Of a DNA stretch of 64,000 nt, positions 26,018 to 34,465 are shown piece by piece (position 1 is the stretch's first letter; each line of letters starts with the position of its first letter). The stretch comes from Acidimangrovimonas sediminis (GTDB lineage: Bacteria; Pseudomonadota; Alphaproteobacteria; Rhodobacterales; Rhodobacteraceae), in the NCBI RefSeq assembly GCF_002871005.1, contig NZ_PHSN01000012.1:124001-188000 (forward strand), given 5' to 3'. The position numbers and the translations under genes were made by a program. The notes beneath the pieces were generated by a model that was given only the letters and a program-made list of their open reading frames with translations, had not been told where the DNA came from and ran no database searches.

Positions 26018-27949
26018 ATGATCACCCGGCGCGCGGCCCACGGGATCATACTCGGGCTTCTGGCCGGCCCGCTGCTGCCCCGCCGCGCCGACGCCGCGCC
26101 GGCCGAGCCCCCGATCCTGCGCGACGCGGTCGCCGCGGGCACCCTGCCCCCGATGGCCGAGCGCCTGCCCAGGGTGCCGCGGGTCGTCAACCTGCGCGCC
26201 CTCAAGCGCGAACCGGGTGCCTATGGCGGCACGATCCGCCGGCTGGTGACCGGGCAGAAGGACATCCGCTACATGACGATCGACGGCTATGCCCGTCTCG
26301 TCGGCTATGACCAGACGCTGGCGCTGATCCCCGACATCCTCGCCCGGTGCGAGGTCGAGGGCGACCGCGTCTTCACCTTTCACCTGCGTCCGGGCCATCG
26401 CTGGTCCGACGGCGCGCCCTTCACCGCGCGCGACTTCCGGCACTTCTGGGAAGACGTGCTGATGAACCGGCAGCTGCGCCCCGACGGCGTGCCGGTGGAG
26501 ATGGTGGCCGGCGGCAAGCCCCCCAGCTTCGAGGTGATCGACGCCACGACCGTGCGCTACAGCTGGGAGGTGCCGAACCCCGATTTCCTGCCCTCGCTGG
26601 CCTCGGCCCAGCCGCTGGAGCTGGTGCTGCCGTTCCACTACATGAAGCAGTTCCACCCCGCCTTTGCCGACCGGCAGAAGCTGCAGCGCGAAATCCGGCG
26701 CGCCAAGGTCCAGACCTGGACCGATCTCTACGTGAAGATGTCGCGCTGCTACCGGCCCGAGAACCCCGACCTGCCGGTGCTGACGCCCTGGCGCAACACC
26801 ACGAAATCCCCGGCCGAACAATTCGTCTTCGTCCGCAACCCCTATTTCCACCGCATCGACGAGGCCGGGCGACAGCTGCCCTATGTCGACCGCTGGATCC
26901 TCAACCTCACCTCCAACGCCACGATGGTCGCCAAGGCCGGCGCGGGCGAGACCGACCTGCAGATGAACGGCCTCGACTTCGCCGATTACCCGTTCCTGAA
27001 GGCCGCCGAAAAGCTGCACCCGCTCAAGGTCGAGCTGTGGAAGCGCACGCAGGGCTCCATCCTGTCGCTGATCCCCAACCTGACCTGCACCGACAAGGTC
27101 TGGCGCGAGGTGCTGCGCGACGTGGCGGTGCGGCGGGCGCTGTCGCTGGCCATCGACCGGCACGAGATCAACATGGTCTCGTTCTTCGGCCTCGCCCACG
27201 AAAGCGCCGACACGGTGCTGCCCGAAAGCGTGCTCTACAAGCCCGGCTACGCCAGCCGCTGGGCGACCCACGACCCCGACCGCGCCAACGCCCTTCTCGA
27301 CGCGGCGGGGCTGGACAGGCGCAACGGCGCCGGCATCCGCCTTCTGCCCGACGGGCGGCCGATGGACCTGGTGGTGGAGACCGCCAGCCGCGGCGACGTG
27401 GAAACCGACGTCCTGCAACTGGTGCGGGACCACTGGGCGCGGATCGGCGTCGCGCTGTTCATCCGCGCCACCGACCGCGACATCTTCCGCAGCCGGATCA
27501 AGGGCGGCAGCGTCGTCATGTCGGCCTGGAACGGCTGGGACAACGGCGTGCCGACGCCCGACATGTCGCCCGCCGCCCTCGCCCCCACCGCCGACGATCA
27601 GCTGGAATGGTCGCAATGGGGGATGTACTACCTCTCGAACGGCGCGCAGGGCCATGCCCCGGAATGGCCGGTGGCGCGTCAGCTTCTCGATCTCTACGCG
27701 CAATGGGGCCGCACCTCGACCTTCGCCGAACGCCGCACGATCTGGCAGCAGATGCTCGACATCCGGTCCGAGCAGGTACTGACGATCGGCACGGTCAACC
27801 AGACGCTGCAACCGATCCTGCGCTCCTCCCGGCTGCGCAACATGCCCGACAAGGCGCTTTACGGCTACGCGCCGACCGCCTACCTGGGCGTCTATCTGCC
27901 GGATACCTTCTGGTACGACACCGGCTTGTCGCCTGACTCGGGGGCCTGA
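26018..27949 (+). CDS. Dpp/Opp-type periplasmic substrate-binding protein (long form)
   Basis: This 643-residue SBP_bac_5 protein has a twin-arginine-like start MITRRAAHGI, a hydrophobic stretch and an ADAAPA cleavage region (about residue 26). Family motifs are LIPDILARCEVEGDRVFTF, LRPGHRWSDGAPFTARDF, and DVAVRRALSLAIDR. It is about 100 residues longer than ordinary dipeptide-binding proteins, as in oligosaccharide or large-ligand members of the family. It is followed after 3 bases by the first permease. The set lacks an ATPase gene; the fused ATPase at 9710-11770 is the probable partner. Confidence 0.9.
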   Translation: MITRRAAHGIILGLLAGPLLPRRADAAPAEPPILRDAVAAGTLPPMAERLPRVPRVVNLRALKREPGAYGGTIRRLVTGQKDIRYMTIDGYARLVGYDQTLALIPDILARCEVEGDRVFTFHLRPGHRWSDGAPFTARDFRHFWEDVLMNRQLRPDGVPVEMVAGGKPPSFEVIDATTVRYSWEVPNPDFLPSLASAQPLELVLPFHYMKQFHPAFADRQKLQREIRRAKVQTWTDLYVKMSRCYRPENPDLPVLTPWRNTTKSPAEQFVFVRNPYFHRIDEAGRQLPYVDRWILNLTSNATMVAKAGAGETDLQMNGLDFADYPFLKAAEKLHPLKVELWKRTQGSILSLIPNLTCTDKVWREVLRDVAVRRALSLAIDRHEINMVSFFGLAHESADTVLPESVLYKPGYASRWATHDPDRANALLDAAGLDRRNGAGIRLLPDGRPMDLVVETASRGDVETDVLQLVRDHWARIGVALFIRATDRDIFRSRIKGGSVVMSAWNGWDNGVPTPDMSPAALAPTADDQLEWSQWGMYYLSNGAQGHAPEWPVARQLLDLYAQWGRTSTFAERRTIWQQMLDIRSEQVLTIGTVNQTLQPILRSSRLRNMPDKALYGYAPTAYLGVYLPDTFWYDTGLSPDSGA

Positions 27950-27952
27950 GAG

Positions 27953-28951
27953 ATGCTGCGATTCATCCTGTGGCGGATCTCGGTCATGGTGCCGACGCTG
28001 ATCCTGATCTCGATGCTGGTCTTCACCATCATCCAGCTGCCGCCCGGCGATTATTTCGAAAGCTACGTGAACGAGCTTCAGGCGATGGGCGAGAATGCCA
28101 ACGGCGCCCAGATCCAGGAGCTGCGCCACCGCTACGGCTTCGACCAGCCGCAACCGATCCGCTACCTGCACTGGGTCGGCGGCATGCTGCACGGCGACTT
28201 CGGCTATTCCTTCGCCTACCGCATGCCGGTGAGCGACGTGATCGGCGACAGGATCTGGCTCACCGTGCTGGTCAGCTTCGTCACCGTGATCTTCACATGG
28301 CTGGTGGCCTTTCCCGTGGGGATATATTCGGCCACGCACCAGTACAGCTGGGGCGATTACGGCCTCACCTTCTTCGGCCTCGTGGGGCTGGCGGTGCCGA
28401 ACTTCATCCTCGGCCTCGTGATGATGTATTTCGCCAACCTCTGGTTCGGCCTGTCGATCGGCCACCTGATGGATCAGCAATACCTCGGCCAGCCGATGTC
28501 ATGGGACAAGGCGAAGTCCATCCTCGCCCACCTGTGGATCCCCACCATCATCATCGGCACCTCGGGCACCGCCGCGATGATCCGCCGCGTGCGCGCGAAC
28601 CTGCTGGACGAGCTGCGCCAGCAATACGTGATCACCGCCCGCGCCAAGGGGCTGCACCCGTTCCGCGCTCTGGTGAAATACCCGCTGCGCATGTCGCTGA
28701 ACTTCTTCATCTCGGACATCGGGTCGATCCTGCCCGCGATCATCTCGGGGGCGGAGATCACCGCCGTCGTGCTGTCGCTGGAAACCACGGGGCCGATGCT
28801 GATCTCGGCCCTGAAAAGCCAGGACATGTACCTCGCCGGGTCGTTCCTGATGTGCCTCGCCTTCCTCACCGTGATCGGCATGCTGGTGTCCGACATCGCG
28901 CTGGCGCTGCTTGACCCGCGGATCCGCCTTCAGGGCAGGAGCACGCGATGA
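27953..28951 (+). CDS. DppB-type ABC permease
   Basis: This 332-residue inner-membrane permease starts MLRFILWRISVMVPTLILISMLVF. It has the family's PPGDYFESY periplasmic segment, GMLHGDFGYSF, and the EAA-type coupling loop YVITARAKGLHPFRALVKYPLRMSL. It ends LLDPRIRLQGRSTR. It overlaps the next permease gene by 4 bases. Confidence 0.93.
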   Translation: MLRFILWRISVMVPTLILISMLVFTIIQLPPGDYFESYVNELQAMGENANGAQIQELRHRYGFDQPQPIRYLHWVGGMLHGDFGYSFAYRMPVSDVIGDRIWLTVLVSFVTVIFTWLVAFPVGIYSATHQYSWGDYGLTFFGLVGLAVPNFILGLVMMYFANLWFGLSIGHLMDQQYLGQPMSWDKAKSILAHLWIPTIIIGTSGTAAMIRRVRANLLDELRQQYVITARAKGLHPFRALVKYPLRMSLNFFISDIGSILPAIISGAEITAVVLSLETTGPMLISALKSQDMYLAGSFLMCLAFLTVIGMLVSDIALALLDPRIRLQGRSTR

Positions 28952-30123
28952 AGGACGCCCTGCCGCCCCCCGGCGCGCCGCTGCCGCATTACGTCTCCGA
29001 CGCGCCGTTCGATCCGACCTCGATCGAGCGCCTGCCCGAGGGGCGCGAATCCCTCTACCGCGCGTCGCAGCTCAGGCTGACCTGGTGGCGGTTCCGGCGT
29101 CACCGGCTGGCGCTGGCCTCGGCGATCTTCCTTGCCTTCGTCTACCTCGTCGCGATCTTCGTCGAGGTGGTGGCGCCCTACAACCTGCACAGCCGCAACC
29201 CCGATTTCATCTACGCCCCGCCGCAACGCATCCACCTGTTCGACGAGGGCCATTTCGTCGGCCCCTTCGTCTACGGCCGCAAGATGACGCTGGACATGGA
29301 CAACCTTCAACGGCTCTACACCGACATCCCCGGCGAGGTGCAGAAGATCCGCTTCTTCTGCCATGGCGACGATTACAACTTCTGGGGCCTGATCCCCGCC
29401 GACATCCACCTGATCTGCCCCGCCCGAGATGGCCAGATGTTCCTTCTGGGCACCGACCGGATGGGCCGGGACGAGCTGTCGCGCATCCTCTACGGCGCGC
29501 GAATATCCCTTTCCATCGGCCTTCTCGGGGTGACGGTCAGCTTCATCCTGGGCATCGTGATCGGCGGCCTCGCGGGGTATCACGGCGGCACCGTCGACCT
29601 GCTGGTCCAACGTCTGATCGAGGTGCTGCAATCCATCCCCTCGATCCCGCTCTGGCTGTCGCTCTCGGCAATCATGCCGGTGACGTGGAGCCCGCTGATC
29701 GTCTACCTGGGCATCACCGTGATCCTCGGCCTCCTGGACTGGACGGGCCTTGCCCGCGCCGTCCGATCCAAGCTGTTCTCGCTGCGCGAGGAGGATTACG
29801 TGCTGGCCGCGCAGCTCAATGGCGCACGCCCGCGTCGGATCATCCTGCGCCACCTGGTGCCCGGCTTCCTGTCGCACCTGATCGCCTCGGCCACCATCTC
29901 GATCCCCTCGATGATCCTGGGCGAGACCGCGCTCAGCTTCCTCGGCCTCGGCCTGCGCCCCCCGATCGTCAGCTGGGGCGTGCTGCTGACCGAGGCGCGC
30001 GATGTCACCGTCCTCGCCTTCTACCCGTGGATCCTGCTGCCCACGGTGCCCGTCTTCCTTGTAGTGCTGGCGTTCAACTTCCTCGGCGACGGGCTGCGCG
30101 ACGCGGCCGACCCGTACCGCTGA
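28948..30123 (+). CDS. DppC-type ABC permease with long periplasmic insertion
   Basis: This 391-residue permease has a first helix near residues 50-75, then an unusually long periplasmic segment (about 75-165, with YNLHSRNPDFIYAPPQ and CHGDDYNFWG) before the usual LGTDRMGRDELSRILYG motif, four further helices, and coupling loop EDYVLAAQLNGARPRRI. Standard DppC proteins are about 300 residues, so the insertion probably docks the long binding protein upstream. It ends FLGDGLRDAADPYR. Confidence 0.92.
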   Translation: MKDALPPPGAPLPHYVSDAPFDPTSIERLPEGRESLYRASQLRLTWWRFRRHRLALASAIFLAFVYLVAIFVEVVAPYNLHSRNPDFIYAPPQRIHLFDEGHFVGPFVYGRKMTLDMDNLQRLYTDIPGEVQKIRFFCHGDDYNFWGLIPADIHLICPARDGQMFLLGTDRMGRDELSRILYGARISLSIGLLGVTVSFILGIVIGGLAGYHGGTVDLLVQRLIEVLQSIPSIPLWLSLSAIMPVTWSPLIVYLGITVILGLLDWTGLARAVRSKLFSLREEDYVLAAQLNGARPRRIILRHLVPGFLSHLIASATISIPSMILGETALSFLGLGLRPPIVSWGVLLTEARDVTVLAFYPWILLPTVPVFLVVLAFNFLGDGLRDAADPYR

Positions 30124-30167
30124 CCCCCAGCCAACTTCGCGGCCAACTTCCCGGGCTCACCCCGCGG

Positions 30168-31808
30168 CTAACCCTCCACCATCAGCGCCCGCACCTCGCG
30201 GTCCGCCGCCTTCAGCCGGGCAAAGACCGCGCGCTTGCGGGCGTGGAAGGCCGCGACCTCCCCGCCCGAGGGCACCAGCACCTCCGACAGCCGCGCCACC
30301 CCGGCGGCGGCCTCGGAAAGGCTGGCGCAGCGGCCCGAGGCCACCATCCCCAGCATCGCCGCCCCCAGCAACACCGGCTCCTCCGCCGCGGGCAGGGCCA
30401 CCTCGCAGCCGGTCGCATCGGCAAGGATCCGGCGCAGGAGCGCGCTGCGCGCGGCCCCCCCCGACACCACCAGCATCTTCGGCCCCATCCCCGCCGCGCG
30501 CTGCGCCTCGACGATCAGGCCCAGCCCGTAGCCCAGCCCGCACAGCACGGCAACGAACCACGCCACCAGCGATTCCTCGTCCGCCCCGGTCCCCAGCCCC
30601 GCGATCACCGCGCGCGCCGCCGGATCGGCCTCCGGCGCGCGATTGCCCAATACCTCGGGCACCACATGCACCGACCGCGCCAGAAGCGCCGCGCGTCCCG
30701 CATCCCCCGCCAGGCGCACCGCCTCGGCCTCCAGCAGCGCGTAAAGGCTCCGTCCCTCCGCCTCGGCCCGCGCGGCGGCAGCCGCGGCCGCCGGGTGCAT
30801 CGCCACCAACTGGTCGAGCGCCGCGCCAAAGGCCGACTGCCCGCCCTCGTTCAGCCACAGCCCCGGCAGCATCGCCCCGTGATAGGGGCCCCAGACGCCA
30901 GGCACGAAGACCGGCGCGTCCCCCACCGTCATGGTGCAGGAGGAGGTGCCGAGGATCGCCGCGATCTGGTCGCGCGGATCCAGTGCCGTCCCCTCGGGCC
31001 CGCGCCCGCCCAGCGTGCCCACCCCGCCGGCATGGGCGTCGATCAGCGCGGCGCCCACGCTGATCCCGGGGGGCAGGCCCAGATCCTGCGCCGCCGCCGC
31101 GCTCAGGCCCTGCCCCAGCGGCGCGCCGATCTCGGCCACCTCGGCCCCGATCCGGGCAAAGCCCTCCTCGGCCAGCGCGCCCAGCCCGATCGCGCCCAGG
31201 AACGCCGCGTCCCAGCCACCGGCATGGGGCAGATAGGTCCACTTGCAGGTGACAGTGCAGGCCGATCGCACCGCGCTTCCCGTCGCCCGCCAGGTCAGGA
31301 AATCGGCAAGGTCCATGAAGGCCCCGGCGGCGGCAAAGGTCTCGGGCATCTCCTCCTTCAGCCACAGGATCTTCGGGATCTCCATCTCTGGAGAGATCGC
31401 CCCGCCGACATAGCGCAGAACCTCGTGCTCGCCCGCGTTGATCCGCGCCGCCTGCCCCGTCGCCCGGTGATCCATCCAGACCATGACATTGCGCCCCGCC
31501 CCGCCCTCGGGGTCGACCGAGAGCGGCGCGCCCGCGGCATCCAGCACCACCAGCGAACAGGTCGCGTCGAAACCGATCCCGGCGATCGTCTCTGCCACGC
31601 CCGGCGCCACCCGCGCCGCATCGGCCAGGGCCGCGCGGGTGGCCGCCGCCACCGCGTTCCAGATGTCGTCCGAGCTTTGCTCGACCCGCTCGCCCGGGGC
31701 GCGCCAGATCCGGATCGGGTGCTTCGCGCTGGCCAGCATCCGCCCGTCCGCGTCGAAGATCCCCGCGCGCGCGCTGCCCGTGCCCACGTCGATGCCGATG
31801 AACCTCAT
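30168..31808 (-). CDS. D-ribulokinase-type FGGY carbohydrate kinase
   Basis: This 546-residue FGGY kinase has N-terminal phosphate motif IGIDVGTGSARAGIFD. TCSLV at residues 83-87 is the motif reported as diagnostic for D-ribulokinases (human FGGY group). Catalytic-region motifs are VMVWMDHRA, a VSGGAARSALLRRILAD C-terminal ATP-binding segment and EPVLLGAAMLG. The ATG overlaps the LacI-type regulator stop by one base (TGATG), so they form a two-gene operon divergent from the importer. It probably converts D-ribulose, or a related ketose, to its 5-phosphate. Confidence 0.87.
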   Translation of the reverse strand: MRFIGIDVGTGSARAGIFDADGRMLASAKHPIRIWRAPGERVEQSSDDIWNAVAAATRAALADAARVAPGVAETIAGIGFDATCSLVVLDAAGAPLSVDPEGGAGRNVMVWMDHRATGQAARINAGEHEVLRYVGGAISPEMEIPKILWLKEEMPETFAAAGAFMDLADFLTWRATGSAVRSACTVTCKWTYLPHAGGWDAAFLGAIGLGALAEEGFARIGAEVAEIGAPLGQGLSAAAAQDLGLPPGISVGAALIDAHAGGVGTLGGRGPEGTALDPRDQIAAILGTSSCTMTVGDAPVFVPGVWGPYHGAMLPGLWLNEGGQSAFGAALDQLVAMHPAAAAAAARAEAEGRSLYALLEAEAVRLAGDAGRAALLARSVHVVPEVLGNRAPEADPAARAVIAGLGTGADEESLVAWFVAVLCGLGYGLGLIVEAQRAAGMGPKMLVVSGGAARSALLRRILADATGCEVALPAAEEPVLLGAAMLGMVASGRCASLSEAAAGVARLSEVLVPSGGEVAAFHARKRAVFARLKAADREVRALMVEG

Positions 31809-32992
31809 CACGTCTCCTCCCCCGGGCGATCCCCGGTCACGTCCTCTCTCACTCCGTCGCTCACGGGCCCCGCCTCGTTCACCGGCGCCGCCCGCGGGTC
31901 GAGGAACAGCTGCGGCGGGATCACCACGCGCTGGCCCGGCTCCCCTCCCCCGGTGTCGAACAGCTCGAACGCCGCCGCCACCATCCGCGGCACATCCTGC
32001 CACACCATCGCAAGGTCGACCGGCAGAACCGCACCGAACGGGTCCCAATCCCAGCAGGCCACCGGCACCCCGGCGCAGGCCGCGTGGTGATCGCGCAGAA
32101 AGGCGGCGTAGCCCTCCAGCGCGGTCAGCGAATTGATGAAGAGACCGGCGGGAAGGCCCCCGGGCCGCGCGTGCAGCCGCCGGATCTCGGCCTCGACCGC
32201 CGCCGCCGGATAGCCCACCGGCGCGCACATCCCCGGGCCATGCGGCAGCCCCGCGGCCTCCAGCGCGGCACGAAAGCCCTGCATCCGCCCCTCGGTCGCG
32301 AATTCCCCCGCCACCCCGCCGATGAAGCGCAGCCCCGACGGGTCGCCGCCCCGCGCCGCAACCTCGGCGATCAGCCATTCCGTCAACCGCCGCGAACCGC
32401 CCGCGTTGTCGGTCACGACCGACGGCGCCCCCGGCCCCGGCAGATCGAGGTTGACGCAGGGGATCCCCGTCTTCGCGCAAAGCGCATTGAGCGGGGCGGG
32501 ATCGGCCACGCCGCAGATCACCAGAAGCTCCACCTGCTGCGCCACCAGCGTCTCGGCAACCCAGGTCTCGGTCGCGCTGTCGCGCTGCGCGCTCACCACC
32601 ACCGGGCACAGGCCGCGCGCCCGGGCGGCGGCCTCGAAGGCCTCGGCGATGCCGGCGAAGAAGCGGTTGCGGTAATGCGGCAGCACCATTCCCGCAAGGC
32701 TGGACCGGCCGCGCCGCAGATCGCGCGCCCGGCGGTTCGGCCGGTACCCCATCTCGGCCGCCAGCGCGAGGACCGCCTCGGCGGTCTCGCGCCGGATGCG
32801 GTACCGTTCCCACGATCCGTTCAGCACCAGCGACACCGTCGCCCCCGACACCCCGGCCCGCAGCGCGACGTCGTAGATCGTGACCCGGCGGGCGGGCGCG
32901 GCGGCCGTCGCCCGGCCCCGGTGAACCTCCCCCGATTCGCCGCGACCTCCTTGGCCGCCACCTGCCTGGCCCTGCGCCTTGCCGCCTGTCAT
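31808..32992 (-). CDS. LacI-family transcriptional regulator
   Basis: This 394-residue repressor has an N-terminal tail of about 35 Gly/Gln/Arg-rich residues, then the LacI helix-turn-helix VTIYDVALRAGVSGATVSLVLNG, hinge YRPNRRARDLRRGRSS, and a periplasmic-binding-protein-like sensor domain (AGMVLPHYRNRFFAGIAEAF, LLVICGVADP, LRFIGGVAGEF). The ATG at 32992 is the only suitable start close to the domain. It is co-transcribed with the kinase and divergent from the sugar importer. It most likely represses the importer via the palindrome at 33143-33155 until a sugar or sugar phosphate binds. Confidence 0.88.
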   Translation of the reverse strand: MTGGKAQGQAGGGQGGRGESGEVHRGRATAAAPARRVTIYDVALRAGVSGATVSLVLNGSWERYRIRRETAEAVLALAAEMGYRPNRRARDLRRGRSSLAGMVLPHYRNRFFAGIAEAFEAAARARGLCPVVVSAQRDSATETWVAETLVAQQVELLVICGVADPAPLNALCAKTGIPCVNLDLPGPGAPSVVTDNAGGSRRLTEWLIAEVAARGGDPSGLRFIGGVAGEFATEGRMQGFRAALEAAGLPHGPGMCAPVGYPAAAVEAEIRRLHARPGGLPAGLFINSLTALEGYAAFLRDHHAACAGVPVACWDWDPFGAVLPVDLAMVWQDVPRMVAAAFELFDTGGGEPGQRVVIPPQLFLDPRAAPVNEAGPVSDGVREDVTGDRPGEET

Positions 32993-33136
32993 CCCGCTTC
33001 CAATCTGCCCTCCGGCCCCCCGCAGCAATCTGCGTAGCACGTTGCGCACCAAGCCGCGATCCCGCGCCGCCGCGGGCGCGCGCCGCGCCCCGACTTCACA
33101 AGTTCTTGAGGTCGCGGCGACCCCGGCCCGGCTTGC

Positions 33137-33155
33137 TTGACGCATTAGCTTAATG
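33137..33155 (+). promoter_or_regulatory. Candidate promoter -35 box with overlapping LacI-type operator
   Basis: TTGACG (33137-33142) resembles a -35 box. It is followed directly by the 13-base palindrome CATTA-GCT-TAATG (33143-33155), which stands out as AT-rich in GC-rich sequence. A -10 element is weak and unassigned. The placement fits repression by the adjacent LacI-family protein. Confidence 0.45.
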
Positions 33156-33312
33156 GATTTAGCGCAAATACCGGGGTGGTGGTCAAGTCCCGTATCCGGC
33201 CCGGTTCCGACACTCGCACGACCGGACCGGCGCGACACGGAAAGGACCCCCGCACACCCCGCCGGGGAGACGCTCGTCCCCCGCCCCGTCACGCCGCCGC
33301 GCCACTGGCCGG

Positions 33313-33347
33313 CCCGTGCCTCGGGGTGCCGGACGAGACGGGTTTTT
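33313..33347 (+). terminator. Terminator-like hairpin in the sugar importer leader
   Basis: CCCGT (33313-33317) pairs with ACGGG (33338-33342), and CTCG (33320-33323) pairs with CGAG (33334-33337). TTTTT (33343-33347) follows. It lies between the likely promoter and the binding-protein ATG at 33428, so it could act as an attenuator. The surrounding 435-base gap (32993-33427) holds no supported gene. Confidence 0.45.
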
Positions 33348-33427
33348 GAGGAGGAACCCGCAGCCCCGGACGATCTGCCGGCCCGCCGGACGACCCGGCG
33401 GGACGGATCATTGAACGGGAGGAAGAC

Positions 33428-34420
33428 ATGACCAGGAAGATCACCCTCGCCGGGGCCGTTTCGGTCCCCGCGCTCGCGCTTGCCGTCGCCCTCGCGCCCG
33501 GCAGCGCCTCGGCCAAGGATTACACCATCGGCTTCGTGCCCAAGCTGGTGGGCATCCCCTATTTCACCGCGATGAAGCAGGGGCTGGAGAAGGCCGGCAA
33601 GAAGTTCGGCGCCAAGATCGTCTATCAGGGGCCGACGACGGCCTCGGTCTCGGGCCAGGTGGAAATCGCCGAAAGCCTGATCAACAAGCATCTCGACGCG
33701 GTCGGCGTCTCGGCCAACAGCCCCACCGCCCTCTCGGCCGTCGCCAAGAAGGCCAAGGCGGCCGGCGTACTGTTCTATTCCTCCGACAGCCAGGTCGACG
33801 GGCCGGACGTGTCGCTTCGGGTCTCGCAGGCCGACGACAAGGCGCTCGCCTACGCGGTGATCGACCAGCTCGCCCAGCAGGTCGGCGACAAGGGCGACGT
33901 GGCCTTCGTCTCGGGCGGCCCGACGGCGACCAACCTCAACGTCTGGATCGGCTTCATGAAAGACCGCATGAAAGCCAAGTACCCCGACATGAAGCTGGTC
34001 TCGATCCAGTACGCGGGCGAAGACATCTCCAAGGCGACCGACGTGACCTCGCAACTCCTGTCGGCCTATCCCAACCTCAAGGGCGTGGTCGGCGTGAACT
34101 CCACCGCCGTGCCGGGCGCCGCGCAGGCGGTTCTCAGCGCGGGGATGAGCGGCAAGGTCGCCGTCACCGGCATCACCGACCCGAACACCATCCGCCCCTT
34201 CGTCAACAACGGCACGGTGAAAAGCGTGGTGCTGTGGAACCCGGTCGACCTGGGCTACCTGACCGCCTGGGCCGTTCTGCAGGAACTCGACCACAAGCAG
34301 CTTAAGGCCGAGAACGACGTGCCGGGCCTTGGCAAGATCGCCTATGACGCCAAGACGAAGACACTGCTTCTGGGCAAGCCGCTGGTCATCACCAAGAAGA
34401 ACATCGGCCTGAACTTCTGA
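33428..34420 (+). CDS. RbsB/RhaS/LsrB-type periplasmic sugar-binding protein
   Basis: The 330-residue precursor has a signal peptide with cleavage near SASA-K (residue 29). The mature part begins DYTIGFVPKLVGIPYFTAMKQGLEKA, the Peripla_BP_4 opening strand and helix, and contains YQGPTTASVSGQVEIAESL, VGVSANSPTAL and YSSDSQVDG. The closing segments LGKIAYDAKTKTLLLGKPLV resemble rhamnose/AI-2-type binders more than ribose binders. GGAGGAAG gives a strong ribosome site. It is the first gene of the sugar importer operon. Given the ribulokinase and epimerase alongside, a pentose, ketose or polyol ligand is plausible. Confidence 0.9.
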   Translation: MTRKITLAGAVSVPALALAVALAPGSASAKDYTIGFVPKLVGIPYFTAMKQGLEKAGKKFGAKIVYQGPTTASVSGQVEIAESLINKHLDAVGVSANSPTALSAVAKKAKAAGVLFYSSDSQVDGPDVSLRVSQADDKALAYAVIDQLAQQVGDKGDVAFVSGGPTATNLNVWIGFMKDRMKAKYPDMKLVSIQYAGEDISKATDVTSQLLSAYPNLKGVVGVNSTAVPGAAQAVLSAGMSGKVAVTGITDPNTIRPFVNNGTVKSVVLWNPVDLGYLTAWAVLQELDHKQLKAENDVPGLGKIAYDAKTKTLLLGKPLVITKKNIGLNF

Positions 34421-34429
34421 ACCGGGAGG

Positions 34430-34457
34430 GCGGGGGCCGGTCACCGCCGACCCCCGC
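34430..34457 (+). other. Intercistronic hairpin after sugar-binding-protein gene
   Basis: GCGGGGG (34430-34436) pairs with CCCCCGC (34451-34457) in the 45-base gap before the ATPase gene. Such hairpins commonly protect the upstream mRNA, which raises binding-protein levels over membrane components. There is no U-run, so it is not an obvious terminator. Confidence 0.5.
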
Positions 34458-34465
34458 GATGTGCC

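Noticed and set aside
30168-31808. Calling the FGGY kinase an AI-2 kinase (LsrK) because of the LsrB-like binding protein
   Set aside because: The TCSLV motif fits D-ribulokinase, and no LsrF, LsrG or LsrR-like genes are present. The adjacent regulator is LacI-type and an epimerase is in the operon.
31808-34444. An 878-codon minus-strand frame including the LacI regulator
   Set aside because: The part upstream of 32992 runs antisense through the sugar-binding-protein gene and the promoter. The regulator domain starts just after 32992.
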